Assembly: GCF_022811705.1 (NCBI RefSeq)
Contig: NZ_CP094528.1
Coordinates: 3,348,001 to 3,412,000 of the forward strand
Direction of reading: 5' to 3'
Length of the DNA stretch: 64,000 nucleotides
DNA from: Agromyces larvae
GTDB lineage: Bacteria > Actinomycetota > Actinomycetes > Actinomycetales > Microbacteriaceae
Shown: positions 24,413-35,374 of the stretch, piece by piece
How the letters are laid out: each line of letters begins with the position of its first letter
How positions within the stretch are numbered: position 1 is the first letter of the stretch
Notes under the pieces: model-generated
The model's database searches: none
What the model was told of the DNA's origin: nothing
Seen by the model: the letters and a program-made list of their open reading frames with translations, nothing else
Position numbers and translations under genes: made by a program

Positions 24413-24763
24413 TCAGCGCGCCTCGTCGAGCGCGGCGAGTTGGGATTCGAGGTGGAACACCTCGGCGAGTCTGGGGGCGGCCTGGTCGGGTCGGCCGTCG
24501 AGGGTGACGAAGAAGCCCGACATCTCGGCCTCCCAGGCCGCGGTGCGCGGGTCGGCCTCGAGCGCACGCTGGGATGCCGCGTCGTCGTCGGTCTCGTAGA
24601 CGCCGATGAGCAGGCCGTCGTCGCGCAGGAAGAGCGAGTAGTTGCGCCGACCGGCGTCGCGGATGGCGCGCAGCATGTCGGGCCAGACGGCCGCGTGCCG
24701 TTCGCGGTACTCGTCGAGCAGTCCTGGCTCGACCTGGAGTTGGAAGCAGATGCGCTGGGTCAT
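24413..24763 (-). CDS. rhaM: L-rhamnose mutarotase
   Basis: 116 aa, close to the usual 104-115 residues. RhaM interconverts alpha and beta anomers of L-rhamnose and supplies the anomer used by the isomerase. The ferredoxin-like dimeric barrel shows YRERHAAVWPDML, with the expected catalytic His23, and NYSLFLRDDGLLIGVYE. It lies just downstream of the rhaS terminator-like hairpin, and is the first catabolic gene of the operon. Confidence 0.93.
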   Translation of the reverse strand: MTQRICFQLQVEPGLLDEYRERHAAVWPDMLRAIRDAGRRNYSLFLRDDGLLIGVYETDDDAASQRALEADPRTAAWEAEMSGFFVTLDGRPDQAAPRLAEVFHLESQLAALDEAR

Positions 24764-24782
24764 GATCGCTGAGCGGGTCCGG

Positions 24783-24813
24783 GGGCCCGGCCGGTTCGCG
24801 GCCGGCCGGGCCC
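24783..24813 (-). terminator. Strong hairpin between rhaS and rhaM
   Basis: GGGCCCGGCCGG (24783-24794) pairs perfectly with CCGGCCGGGCCC (24802-24813), a 12-bp all-GC stem with a 7-nt loop and no T-run. It lies 15 nt after the rhaS stop, inside the presumed operon. It probably terminates part of the transcripts or protects the upstream mRNA, so transport genes would be expressed above catabolic genes. Confidence 0.7.
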
Positions 24814-24827
24814 TGCGGGACGTCGGC

Positions 24828-25865
24828 CTAGAAGTCGAAGTCCCCGATGTTGTCGGCGTCGAACACGTACGGGTCGCCGAGCAGCACGGTGGCGTTCTCG
24901 TCGACGGTGTACGAGCCGAGCTTGCCCGCGTCGAAGGTGTCGCCTTCGGCGCCCGTGATCTCGCCCTCGATGAGCGCCTTCGCGGCGAACGCGGCGAGGT
25001 AGCCGAGGTCGGCCGGGTTCCACAGCGCGAACGCGGTGACGGTGCCGTCCTCGACGTATTCGCGCATCTGGTTGGGCGTGCCGAGGCCGGTGAGGGCCAC
25101 CTTGCCCTTGTACTCCGACGTCGAGAGGTAGCGCGCCGCGGCCGCGATGCCGACCGTGGTGGGCGAGATGATGCCCTTCAGGTTCGGGTGCGTCTGCAGC
25201 AGCGCCGCGGTCTTGTCGAACGACGTCTGGTCGTCGTCGTCGCCGTAGACCGTCTCGACGAGGGTGATGTTGGGGTGGCTGGCGGCGAGCTCCTCCTCCA
25301 TCAGCTCGATCCACGCGTTCTGGTTCGTCGCGTTGGCCGAGGCCGACAGGATCGCGATCTCGCCCGCGTCGCCGATCTGCTCGGCGATGAGGTCGATCTG
25401 GATCTTCGCGATGCCCTCGGCGGTGGCCTGGTTGATGAACAGGTCGCGGCACTCGGGGTTGGTGTCGGAGTCGAACGTGACGACCTTGACGCCGGCGTCG
25501 CGCGCCTCGTTCAGCGCGTCGCAGATCGCCTCGGGGTCGTTGGCCGACACCGCGATCGCGCCGACGCCCTGCTGGGTGAGGGTGTTGATGTAGCTCACCT
25601 GCGCGTCGGGCGTGGCCTCGGCCGGGCCGACCTCGGCGAAGGTGCCGCCGAACTCGTCGATGGCCTCCTGCGCGCCGGACGACGAGGTGTCGAAGTACGG
25701 GTTGCCGAGGTTCTTCGGCAGGAACGTGATCGCGAGGTTCGCCTCGCCGCCGCCCTCGGTCGAACCGCCGTCGGTGCCGGAGTCGACCGCGCACCCGCTG
25801 GCGATGAGCGCAACGCCCACCGCGAGCGCGGTCAGCGCACCCGCGCGCCGCTTGTTCTGAAACAT
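24828..25865 (-). CDS. rhaS: Rhamnose ABC transporter substrate-binding lipoprotein
   Basis: 345 aa. The lipobox is ASGC with acylated Cys25. The mature protein is a ribose/autoinducer-type periplasmic-binding fold (ITFLPKNLGNPYFDTSSSGAQEA) as in RhaS proteins of rhamnose importers. AAGGGAAG precedes the ATG at 25863-25865. It follows the two permease genes with a gap of about 60 nt. Its ligand is inferred as L-rhamnose from the flanking rha genes. Confidence 0.9.
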   Translation of the reverse strand: MFQNKRRAGALTALAVGVALIASGCAVDSGTDGGSTEGGGEANLAITFLPKNLGNPYFDTSSSGAQEAIDEFGGTFAEVGPAEATPDAQVSYINTLTQQGVGAIAVSANDPEAICDALNEARDAGVKVVTFDSDTNPECRDLFINQATAEGIAKIQIDLIAEQIGDAGEIAILSASANATNQNAWIELMEEELAASHPNITLVETVYGDDDDQTSFDKTAALLQTHPNLKGIISPTTVGIAAAARYLSTSEYKGKVALTGLGTPNQMREYVEDGTVTAFALWNPADLGYLAAFAAKALIEGEITGAEGDTFDAGKLGSYTVDENATVLLGDPYVFDADNIGDFDF

Positions 25866-25927
25866 CGTTGTTCTTCCCTTCATCGGTTCGTCGATGAGTG
25901 ATCGCATCGACAGATCGCGCGGCCCGG

Positions 25928-26983
25928 TCACCCTGCTGTGGAGGCCTCGACGCGCGGGGTTCCCCCTGGTGCTCGCCGCCGCTTGCGCAGCCACGCCAGG
26001 AAGCTGTTGGCCACCACCGACGCCACGAGCAGGGCGCCGGTGATGATGTTGATGACGTCGGACGTGACGTTCGCGAGGCGCAGGGCGCTCGCGAGCACGC
26101 CGATGAGCAGCACGCCCGCGATCACGCCGTGGATCGCGCCGCGCCCGCCGAAGACCGACACGCCGCCGAGCACGACCGCGGCGATGACCTGCAGTTCCAG
26201 GCCGGTGGCGTTGTCGCCGCGGGCGCTGCCGAAGCGCAGCGTGTAGAAGACGCCGGCGAGCGCCGCCACGGTGCCCGACAGCACGAACAGGGTGAGCTTC
26301 GTGCGCTCGACGTGCACGCCTGAGAACCGCGCCGCCGCCTTCGACAGGCCGATCGCGTAGACTCCTCGGCCGAACGGCGTGAAGTGCAGCAGCACGACGA
26401 AGACGACGAGCAGCGCGAGGAACAGGAACAGCACGACGGGGATGTTCGTGTTGCCCACCCGCATCTTCGCGAGGCCGGTCCAGAAGTCGGGGAAGTCGGT
26501 CACCGCGGTCGTGCCGAGCAGGCCCACCGCGAGCCCGCGGAAGAGCGCGAGCGTGCCGATCGTGACGGCGAGCGACGGCAGGCCGACGACGGTCACGAGG
26601 AATCCGTTGACCGCACCGCCGGCGGCGCCCACCACGAGCGCGATCACGATCGCGAGCTCGAACGGGACCCCGGCCTGGGTGAGCACGCCGATGACCACGC
26701 TCGAGAGCCCGACGATGCTGGCGACCGAGAGGTCGATCTCGCCGGTGATCATGATGAGCGTCATCGGCAGCGCGATGAGCAGGATGGGCGTGACATCCAG
26801 CAGCAGATAGGTCAGCGTGATCGGCTGGCCGAATCCGCGCACGGTGACGGATGCCACGACGGCGACGATCACGAGCAGGCCCACGATCGCCATCTCGCGG
26901 GTCAGCAGCAGGCGCTGCCAGAGCGGGCGGTCGTAGTCGCGGTAGGTGCGGACGGCGGCGGTGCCGGTGGTCGCGGTCGTCAT
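25928..26983 (-). CDS. rhaQ: Rhamnose ABC transporter permease (RbsC/AraH-type)
   Basis: 351 aa, about ten hydrophobic segments. The MITGEIDLSVASIVGLSSV motif is the hallmark of CUT2 permeases. The ATG at 26981-26983 overlaps the preceding permease stop by 1 nt (TGATG). A basic C-terminal tail follows the last membrane segment. P/Q naming by operon order is provisional. Confidence 0.88.
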   Translation of the reverse strand: MTTATTGTAAVRTYRDYDRPLWQRLLLTREMAIVGLLVIVAVVASVTVRGFGQPITLTYLLLDVTPILLIALPMTLIMITGEIDLSVASIVGLSSVVIGVLTQAGVPFELAIVIALVVGAAGGAVNGFLVTVVGLPSLAVTIGTLALFRGLAVGLLGTTAVTDFPDFWTGLAKMRVGNTNIPVVLFLFLALLVVFVVLLHFTPFGRGVYAIGLSKAAARFSGVHVERTKLTLFVLSGTVAALAGVFYTLRFGSARGDNATGLELQVIAAVVLGGVSVFGGRGAIHGVIAGVLLIGVLASALRLANVTSDVINIITGALLVASVVANSFLAWLRKRRRAPGGTPRVEASTAG

Positions 26984-28029
26984 CAGTCGTCCTCCCTCGC
27001 CTCGATGAGCTTGCGTTTCTGTCGCACTGCGAGCACGCGGTCGAGCACGATCGCGCCGATGATGAGCGCACCGACCACGGCCCGCTGCCAGAAGTCGGGG
27101 ATGCCGAGGATCGGCAGCGCCCGGTTGATGGTGAGCAGCAGCACGGCGCCGATCGCGGCACCCCAGACCGAGCCCACGCCGCCGGTGATCGCGACGCCGC
27201 CGATGACGGCGGCACCGACCGCGTCGAGTTCCCACCCGGCGCCGGCTTGCGAGTTGATCGTGCCGTAGCGGGCGGCGTAGAGCACGCCGGCCAGGCCCGC
27301 GAGCGCACCCGAGAGCACGAACGCGAAGAGCAGGCGGCGGGTGACCCGGAGGCCGTAGAGCTCGGCCGCGGCCGGGTCGGATCCGATGGCGTAGAACTCG
27401 CGGCCGCCGCGGGTGTTCTTCATCATCCAGCCGGCGACGACGAGCACGACCAGCGCGATGATCGTGAGGATCGGGATCCACAGGATCTGGCCGGTGCCGA
27501 GTGCGAGGAAGTCCTTCGGCAGGTCGGATGCGTTCACCCGGTCGCTGCCCGTCCACAGCACGTTGATGCCGCGGTAGGCGTACAGGGTGCCGAGGGTGAT
27601 CACCATCGCGGGCACCTTCGCGAAGGCGACGAGCGCGCCGTTCACGAGTCCGAGCAGACCGCCGAACACGGTCGCGGCGACGAACACGGCGAGGATCGGG
27701 ATGCCGGGCACGTCGATGAACAGGCGTCCGGCGAGGTACGCCGAGAGGCCGAGCACCGAGCCGACCGACAGGTCGACGTTGCGCGAGATGAGCACGATGG
27801 CCTGGCCGACCGCGACGAGCACCAGGATCGACGGGGTGAGCAGCAGGTCGCGCCAGCCGTCGCTCGAGAAGAGGAAGTTCGGGTTCGCGACGGTCGCCGC
27901 GATCACGACGAGGGCGAGGGCGAGCAGGATGCCGAACTCGCGGGCGGCGCCGATGGCCCGCAGCCGCTTGGTGACGTCGGCGCGTTCGATGGCGGGAGCG
28001 GGCTTGGTCGAGGGGCTTGGCGCGGTCAT
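26983..28029 (-). CDS. rhaP: Rhamnose ABC transporter permease (RbsC/AraH-type)
   Basis: 348 aa, with the CUT2 motif [19 protein letters not shown] near residue 85. The ATG at 28027-28029 overlaps the ATPase stop by 4 nt. It forms the membrane channel with the following permease. The C-terminal [11 protein letters not shown] tail is cytoplasmic. Confidence 0.88.
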   Translation of the reverse strand: MTAPSPSTKPAPAIERADVTKRLRAIGAAREFGILLALALVVIAATVANPNFLFSSDGWRDLLLTPSILVLVAVGQAIVLISRNVDLSVGSVLGLSAYLAGRLFIDVPGIPILAVFVAATVFGGLLGLVNGALVAFAKVPAMVITLGTLYAYRGINVLWTGSDRVNASDLPKDFLALGTGQILWIPILTIIALVVLVVAGWMMKNTRGGREFYAIGSDPAAAELYGLRVTRRLLFAFVLSGALAGLAGVLYAARYGTINSQAGAGWELDAVGAAVIGGVAITGGVGSVWGAAIGAVLLLTINRALPILGIPDFWQRAVVGALIIGAIVLDRVLAVRQKRKLIEAREDD

Positions 28030-29552
28030 GCGTGGGCTCCGGTGGCGTGGGTGGCTGCGAACATCACGTTCTCGCTCGTGGCGTCCGCTCGATCGATCTC
28101 GGCGGTGATGCGGCCCTCCCGCATGACGAGCACGCGGTCGGCCATGCCGAGCACCTCGGGCAGCTCGCTGGAGATCATGAGGATGCCCATGCCCTTGCCC
28201 GCGAGTTCGGAGAGCAGGCGGTGCACTTCGGCTTTGGTGCCGACGTCGATGCCGCGGGTGGGCTCGTCGATGATGAGCACGGTCGGCTCGGTCGCGAGCC
28301 ACTTGCCGAGGACGACCTTCTGCTGGTTGCCGCCCGAGAGCGTGCCGGCCACGGTGTCGAGCGCGTTCGCCTTGACCTCGAGCCGGCTCGCCCACACTTT
28401 CGCGGCGCTGTTCTCGGCGGCCGAGCTGATGAGGCCGGCCTTGGCGAGCTGGTTGCGGATGACGAGCGACATGTTGCGGGCGACCGACGATTCGAGCACG
28501 AGGCCCTGCTTGCGGCGGTCCTCGGGCACGAGTGCGAGACCGGCCCGGATCGCGGCATCCGGTCGTTGCTTGGCGAGCGCCCGCCCGCCGATCCGCACCG
28601 AACCCGACTCGTAGGGGTCGACGCCGAAGACGGCGCGCGCGACCTCGCTGCGGCCGGCGCCGACGAGACCGGCCAGCGCGACGATCTCGCCCGCGCGGAT
28701 GCGGAACGAGATGTCGTGGAAGACGCCTGTGCGGGTGAGGCCCTCGACCTCGAGCAGCGGCTCGCCGATCTCGGCCGGGGTCTTCGGGAAGAGCTCGGTG
28801 ACGTCGCGGCCGACCATCTGGCGCACGAGGTCGTCGACGGTGGTGTCGGCGATCGGGGTGGTGGCGATGTAGGCGCCGTCGCGCATCACGGTGACGACGT
28901 CGCAGAGGGCGAAGATCTCGTCGAAGCGGTGCGAGATGAACAGCAGCGCACGGCCTTCGTCGCGCAGGCTCCGTGCGACGGCGAAGAGGCGGTCGACCTC
29001 GACGCCGCTCAGAGCGGCGGTGGGCTCGTCCATGATGAGCACGCGCGCGTCGAGCGAGACGGCCTTGGCGATCTCGATGACCTGCTGGTCGGCGATCGAC
29101 AGCCCCTCGGCGGGGCGGTCGGGGTCGATCGCGACGCCGAGCCGGGCGAAGAGCGCTTCGGCCTCGGTGCGCATGGCTTTGCGGTCGATGCGGCCGAACC
29201 GGCCGGTGGGCTGGCGGCCCATGAAGATGTTCTCGGTGACCGAGAGGTCGGGGAAGAGCGTCGGCTCCTGGTAGATCACCGCGATGCCGGCGGCCTTCGA
29301 CTGGGCGGTCGAGGTGAAGTCGACCTCCTCCCCGCGCAGCCGCAGGTCGCCCGAGTCGCGGCGGTAGAGGCCGGCGATGATCTTCACGAGCGTCGACTTG
29401 CCGGCGCCGTTCTCGCCGACGAGCGCGTGGATCGAGCCCGACTCGAGGCGCAGGCTGCCCGAGCGCAGGGCGACCACGGAGCCGAACGACTTGGCCACGT
29501 CCGAGAGCTCGAGCATCGGGGGCGCTTCGGTCGGCGCAGGTTCCGTCTGCAA
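28026..29552 (-). CDS. rhaT: Rhamnose ABC transporter ATP-binding protein, double-domain
   Basis: 508 aa with two nucleotide-binding domains, as in RbsA/AraG. Domain 1 has Walker [10 protein letters not shown] (46-54) and Walker [12 protein letters not shown]. Domain 2 has the usual degenerate Walker A (GLVGAGRSE), signature LSGGNQQ and Walker [13 protein letters not shown]. The TTG start (29550-29552) is supported by AGGAGG 5 nt upstream and by the length match. It is the first gene of the operon. Its promoter and LacI-type operator lie 40-90 nt upstream. Confidence 0.92.
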   Translation of the reverse strand: MQTEPAPTEAPPMLELSDVAKSFGSVVALRSGSLRLESGSIHALVGENGAGKSTLVKIIAGLYRRDSGDLRLRGEEVDFTSTAQSKAAGIAVIYQEPTLFPDLSVTENIFMGRQPTGRFGRIDRKAMRTEAEALFARLGVAIDPDRPAEGLSIADQQVIEIAKAVSLDARVLIMDEPTAALSGVEVDRLFAVARSLRDEGRALLFISHRFDEIFALCDVVTVMRDGAYIATTPIADTTVDDLVRQMVGRDVTELFPKTPAEIGEPLLEVEGLTRTGVFHDISFRIRAGEIVALAGLVGAGRSEVARAVFGVDPYESGSVRIGGRALAKQRPDAAIRAGLALVPEDRRKQGLVLESSVARNMSLVIRNQLAKAGLISSAAENSAAKVWASRLEVKANALDTVAGTLSGGNQQKVVLGKWLATEPTVLIIDEPTRGIDVGTKAEVHRLLSELAGKGMGILMISSELPEVLGMADRVLVMREGRITAEIDRADATSENVMFAATHATGAHA

Positions 29553-29590
29553 GGGTTCCTCCTCGTCGAGGTGAGCGGATGGTCGCGCGA

Positions 29591-29604
29591 ATGAATCGTT
29601 TCAT
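29591..29604. promoter_or_regulatory. LacI-type operator of the rhamnose operon
   Basis: ATGAATCGTTTCAT is a near-perfect palindrome (TGAAWCGWTTCA). It lies just downstream of the minus-strand -10 CACCTT (29615-29620), where a bound repressor would block the rha operon. A related site (TTGGAACGTTTCAG) is at 29681-29694. Confidence 0.7.
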
Positions 29605-29614
29605 CGCCGTGACC

Positions 29615-29643
29615 AAGGTGCCACCGCGCGGCCCCTCCGTCAA
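29615..29643 (-). promoter_or_regulatory. Promoter of the rhamnose operon
   Basis: On the minus strand, -35 TTGACG (29638-29643) and -10 CACCTT (29615-29620) have a 17-bp spacer. This puts the start point at or next to the operator at 29591-29604. Confidence 0.6.
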
Positions 29644-29680
29644 GTCGTGCCGGGGGCGCCCGGCGCGCTTCGTTACCGAA

Positions 29681-29694
29681 TTGGAACGTTTCAG
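29681..29694. promoter_or_regulatory. Second LacI-type operator, upstream of the rhamnose repressor gene
   Basis: TTGGAACGTTTCAG shares the CGTTTCA half with the site at 29591-29604. It lies about 22 nt before the hexamer TATGTT (29716-29721), a possible -10 for the repressor gene, suggesting autoregulation. Confidence 0.5.
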
Positions 29695-29752
29695 CCGAAG
29701 CGGGCCCGGCTCTGCTATGTTCGAGCCCGATCGAGTCGCCAGGGGGTGCAGA

Positions 29753-30772
29753 TTGGCCGTCAGCGTGCGAGACGTGGCCGCTGCCGCCGCCGTGTCGGTC
29801 GGCACCGTGTCCAACGTGCTGAACCGGCCCGACAAGGTGGCGCCGGCCACCGTCGAGCGGGTCACCGCGGCCATCCGCGAGCTCGGTTTCGTCCGCAACG
29901 ACGCCGCCCGCCAGCTGCGCGCCGGCCGCAGCCGCTCGATCGGCCTCGTCGTGCTCGACGTGCGCAACCCGTTCTTCACCGATGTCGCGCGCGGCGCCGA
30001 GGACCGCGCCGCCGAAGACGGCATGACGATCCTGCTCGGCAACAGCGACGACAACGCCGACCGCGAGGGCGCGTACCTCGACCTCTTCGAAGAGCAGCGC
30101 GTGCACGGGGTGCTCATCTCGCCCCTCGCCGACGACCTGCCCCGCCTCGAGCGGGTGCGCAGCCGCGGCACCCCGGTCGTGCTCGTCGACCGCGAGGCCG
30201 CCGACCTGCGCTTCTCGTCGGTCGCGGTCGACGACGTGGTCGGCGGCGAACTCGCGGCCCAGCACCTGCTCGACACCGGGCGGCGTCGCATCGCGTACGT
30301 CGGCGGGCCGCGGAGCATCCGCCAGGTCGCCGACCGTCTGGCCGGCGCGCGCCGCGCCGTCGAGCGCCTGCCCGGAGCGACGCTCGACGTCGTGGAGACC
30401 GACGCGCTCACCGTGCTCGAGGGCCGGCGCGCCGGCGAGCTCATCCGCGAACGCGATGCGGCCGACCGGCCCGACGCGGTGTTCGCGGCGAACGATCTGC
30501 TCGCGATGGGCGTGCTGCAGGCGCTCGTCATGCGCGGCGCCGTCAGCGTGCCCGACGACATCGCGCTGATCGGCTACGACGACATCGACTTCGCGAGCGC
30601 GGCGGTGGTGCCGATCTCGTCGATCCGCCAGCCCGCTGCGCTCATCGGCTACACCGCGGTCGACCTGCTGCTGAAGGAGGCCGAGCGCGGCGACGGGTTC
30701 GAGCGCGAACGCGTGGTGTTCCAGCCCGAGCTCATCGTGCGCGAGTCGACGCGGGGGCGCGCGACGCCCTGA
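29753..30772 (+). CDS. LacI-family repressor of the rhamnose operon
   Basis: 339 aa. The helix-turn-helix VRDVAAAAAVSVGTVSNVLNRPDKV is at about residues 5-29. The sugar-sensing domain ends in YDDIDFASAAVVPISSIRQPA. The TTG at 29753 is preferred because AGGGGG lies 6 nt upstream and the HTH then sits at the normal depth. An in-frame ATG at 29717 overlaps a likely -10 hexamer. It is divergent from rhaT, with two TGAAWCG-type operators between them. Its last 41 nt overlap the end of the convergent MFS gene. Confidence 0.88.
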   Translation: MAVSVRDVAAAAAVSVGTVSNVLNRPDKVAPATVERVTAAIRELGFVRNDAARQLRAGRSRSIGLVVLDVRNPFFTDVARGAEDRAAEDGMTILLGNSDDNADREGAYLDLFEEQRVHGVLISPLADDLPRLERVRSRGTPVVLVDREAADLRFSSVAVDDVVGGELAAQHLLDTGRRRIAYVGGPRSIRQVADRLAGARRAVERLPGATLDVVETDALTVLEGRRAGELIRERDAADRPDAVFAANDLLAMGVLQALVMRGAVSVPDDIALIGYDDIDFASAAVVPISSIRQPAALIGYTAVDLLLKEAERGDGFERERVVFQPELIVRESTRGRATP

Positions 30773-32183
30773 GGGCGGGAGTGCGCGCCGGTCGAGCCGA
30801 ATCGGCGGTCGGATGCTCCGCCGTGAGCGTCGGCTCCAGCTCCTCGCCCGGCGGCGGGGGAGCGAGGGTGTCGTCGCCCACGACCGGCACCGCACGCGTG
30901 GGCACGACCGCGATGGCGGCGGTCGGAGCATCCGCGAAGGTCAGCCGGGCCGACCACCGCCGGACCGGATGCCGCCCCAGCCGCATGCCGCGCGCGACCA
31001 CCAACCAGCAGACGCCCACGATCGCGGCGACCGCGCCGGCGATCGCCGCGACACCCAGCGCCCAGCGCGGCCCCAACGAGTTCGCGACCGCGCCGACCAC
31101 GGGCGCGCCGACCGGCGTGCCGCCCATCAGGATCGCCATGTACAGCGCCATCACACGGCCGCGCAGCAGCGGATCGGTGGTGGTCTGCACGTACCCGTTC
31201 GCGGTGGTGAGCAGCGTCACCGCGCTCAGGCCGATGAGCACCGTCGACGCGGCGAAGGTCCAGTACGTGGGCATGACCGCCGAGACGACCGACGCGACGC
31301 CGAAGAGCGCGGCGGCGGCGATCACGATGCGGATGCGCGCACGCTCGCGGCGGGCCGCGCGCAGGGCGCCCGAGAGCGACCCGATCGCGAGGATCGAGTT
31401 GAGCACGCCGTACTCGCCGGCGCCCCGCCCGAACTCGACCGCCATCGTCGACGAGAAGATCGGGAAGTTCATGCCGAACGCACCGATCAGGAACACGATC
31501 GCGAACACCACGAGCAGGTCGGGCCGCCCCATCACGTAGCGGAAGCCGGCGACGAACGCCCCTCGCTCGCGGGGCGCCCGCGCGATGCGCCGCATCGGCC
31601 GGCGGGCCAGCACGACGAGCGCGCCGATCACCGCGAGGAACGTCGCCGCGTTGATCATGAACACCCAGCCCGAGCCGACGAGCACGATGAGCAGGCCCGC
31701 GATGGCCGGGCCGATCATGCGCGCCGCATTGAACGACGCCGAGTTCAACGCGACCGCGTTCGACATGTCGCTCGACGCGACGAGGTCGGAGACGAACGTC
31801 TGGCGGGCCGGGGTGTCGACCGCGTTGACGATGCCGAGCAGGGCGGCGAAGACGTACAGGTGCCAGAGCTCGGCGTGGCCGAGCAGCAGCAGCAGGCCGA
31901 GGCCGATGCCGAGCAGCATCAGCGCCGACTGCGTGCACATGAGGATGTAACGCCGGTCGAATCGGTCGGCGATGAGCCCCGTGATCGGCACGAGCAGCAG
32001 CGGCGGTGCGAACTGCAGCGCCATCGTGAGCCCGACCGCGAGCGCGTCGTTCGCGCTGAGCTCGGTGAGCACGACCCAGTTCTGGGTGGTCGCCTGCATC
32101 CAGGTGCCCACGTTCGAGACGAGGGCGCCCACGAACCAGATGCGGTAGTCGACGTGCGCGAGCGAGCGGAACATGGCGGTCAC
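30732..32183 (-). CDS. MFS transporter (EntS/MFS_3-like)
   Basis: 483 aa, about twelve membrane segments in the first 410 residues, then a 70-residue Pro/Ala-rich cytoplasmic tail. The N-terminus FRSLAHVDYRIWFVGALVSNVGTWMQ is characteristic of the EntS/MFS_3 exporter group. The start is taken as the GTG at 32183, overlapping the MarR stop (GTGA); an ATG at 32174 is possible. The operon with the MarR gene suggests drug-inducible efflux. The tail end runs antisense into the convergent lacI gene for 41 nt. Confidence 0.85.
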   Translation of the reverse strand: MTAMFRSLAHVDYRIWFVGALVSNVGTWMQATTQNWVVLTELSANDALAVGLTMALQFAPPLLLVPITGLIADRFDRRYILMCTQSALMLLGIGLGLLLLLGHAELWHLYVFAALLGIVNAVDTPARQTFVSDLVASSDMSNAVALNSASFNAARMIGPAIAGLLIVLVGSGWVFMINAATFLAVIGALVVLARRPMRRIARAPRERGAFVAGFRYVMGRPDLLVVFAIVFLIGAFGMNFPIFSSTMAVEFGRGAGEYGVLNSILAIGSLSGALRAARRERARIRIVIAAAALFGVASVVSAVMPTYWTFAASTVLIGLSAVTLLTTANGYVQTTTDPLLRGRVMALYMAILMGGTPVGAPVVGAVANSLGPRWALGVAAIAGAVAAIVGVCWLVVARGMRLGRHPVRRWSARLTFADAPTAAIAVVPTRAVPVVGDDTLAPPPPGEELEPTLTAEHPTADSARPARTPALRASRAPASTRAR

Positions 32184-32620
32184 TGGTCGGCGATCCTCCT
32201 CAGGATGTCTGCGGCGTCGGCGAGCACGGCGCGCTCGTCGGGGGAGAGGGCGGCGAACCGCTTGGCGAACCAGGCGTCGCGGCGGCGGCGGGTCTCGCGC
32301 ATGATCGCGTCGCCCGCCTCGGTGGTGCGCACGAGCACCTTGCGCCCGTCATCGGGGGCCCCTTCGCGGGCCACCAGGCCCGATTCGGCGAGGCAGTTCA
32401 CGGTGCGGTTCATCGAGGGCGGCGTCACCCGCTCGAGCTCGGCGAGCCGCCCGAGGGTGAGCGGGCCCTCGCCGGCGATCCAGCCGAGTGCCGAGAACTG
32501 GCTCGCGCTCAGCTCGGTGTCGGCGCGCTCCTGGCGGAGGCGCCGGCTCAACCGCATGATCGCGAGGCGGAGCTCGGTGCTCTGCTCGGCGAGCGGCTTG
32601 CGTCTGGGTTGATCTGCCAC
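32180..32620 (-). CDS. MarR-family transcriptional regulator
   Basis: 146 aa winged-helix regulator (SASQFSALGWIAGEGPLTLGRLAELERVTPPSMNRTVNCLAESGLV, then a DDGRK wing). The GTG at 32618-32620 is preceded by TAGGCT with a 6-nt spacer, fitting leaderless transcription. An AT-rich inverted repeat covers this -10. First gene of a two-gene unit with the MFS exporter; it probably represses both. Confidence 0.88.
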   Translation of the reverse strand: MADQPRRKPLAEQSTELRLAIMRLSRRLRQERADTELSASQFSALGWIAGEGPLTLGRLAELERVTPPSMNRTVNCLAESGLVAREGAPDDGRKVLVRTTEAGDAIMRETRRRRDAWFAKRFAALSPDERAVLADAADILRRIADQ

Positions 32621-32625
32621 CTCGT

Positions 32626-32651
32626 TAGCCTAACAAATTAGTGTTGCTAAT
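32626..32651. promoter_or_regulatory. MarR-gene promoter and probable operator
   Basis: This AT-rich island contains TTAGCCTAACA and TGTTGCTAA as imperfect inverted arms around AATTAG. On the minus strand TAGGCT (32627-32632) is the -10 of the MarR gene, so the palindrome overlaps the promoter. It is strikingly A/T-rich against its surroundings. Confidence 0.6.
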
Positions 32652-32732
32652 GATTCCGGCGAGCGAACGGATGTCGCGGGCACGACGCAGACCGGAAACA
32701 GCTTCGAAACCGTCGCCTGCGAACCTTCGGGC

Positions 32733-34444
<1,712 letters not shown>

Positions 34445-34451
<7 letters not shown>

Positions 34452-35374
34452 GCCGCATCGCCGAATCGCTCTTCTGGATCGGCCGCTACCTCGAGCGCAG
34501 CGACGGCACCGCGCGCATCCTCGACGTGCACCTGCAGCTGCTCCTCGAGGACCCGTGGATCGACGAGGACACCGCATGCCGCGCACTCATGTCGGTCATG
34601 GGCAGCGTGCCCGACGACGACGTGCACCTCACCCCCGCCGACCTGATCGCCCTGCTCGGCGTCGACCGGAGTCATCCGGCCTCGATCGCGCACGCCGTGG
34701 CATCCGCTCGTGAGAACGCCCGCCGCGCCCGCGAGATCGTCTCGACCGAGCTGTGGGAGGCGCTCAACGAGACCAACGCGCGGATGCCCCGTCGGGTGGC
34801 GACCGACAAGACGCACGAGTTCTTCCGCTGGGTGCGCGACCGCACCGCGCTCGCGCTCGGCGTCGTCGACTCGGCGTCGAGCCGCGACGAGGCGTGGCAG
34901 TTCTTCTCGCTCGGCCGCGCGATCGAACGCGCCGACATGACGGCTCGACTGCTCGCCACACGCGAGCTCACCGAGGCATCCGGCCCCAGCTGGACGACCC
35001 TGCTGCGCAGCTGCGGCGGCTACGAGTCGTACCTGCGCAGCTACCGGGGTCTGCCGTCGACGCAGTCGGCGGCCGAGTTCCTGCTGCTCGATCGGCTGTT
35101 CCCGCGGTCGGTGATCGCGAGCGTCACCCGCGCCGAGGAGTCGCTGCGCGAGATCGACCCGCGTGCCGGACGGGTCGGCGTCACCGACCAGGCGCAGCGG
35201 CTGCTCGGGCAGATCCGATCCGAGCTCGAGTACCGGCCGATCGCCGAGATCATCGACGAGCTGAGCGACCAGATGGAGCACGTGCAGGCCGTGGTGTCGG
35301 GCGCGAGCGAGGCGATCCGGCGCAGGTACTTCCCGGCGAGCGCCGTACCGGTGTGGACGGGGGAGGTGTCATGA
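34445..35374 (+). CDS. Alpha-E domain protein (DUF403)
   Basis: 309 aa, all-helical. The N-terminal LSRIAESLFWIGRYLERSDGTARILDVH and the internal FFSLGRAIERADMTARLL repeat are the alpha-E signature. The function is unproven. The family nearly always accompanies the permuted ATP-grasp and a transglutaminase, as here, and is thought to act in the same peptide-modification system. The ATG at 34445 lies within the last codons of the previous gene, and the stop overlaps the next start, so all three are coupled. Confidence 0.9.

Noticed and set aside
21076..24567. A single 1163-residue protein covering rhaEW and the rhaI region
   Set aside because: The part upstream of 23208 is an arginine-rich out-of-frame reading of rhaI; rhaI itself is clearly encoded in another frame of the same strand.
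24764..24827. Riboswitch or attenuator leader before rhaM
   Set aside because: The only structure is a perfect GC hairpin with no conserved aptamer-like loops, so a terminator or mRNA-stabilising role is simpler.
26983..30561. A 1192-residue protein covering rhaP, rhaT and the intergenic region
   Set aside because: Only the last 348 residues are protein-like (RhaP). The rest is an out-of-frame reading of rhaT, and it also crosses the promoter and operators.
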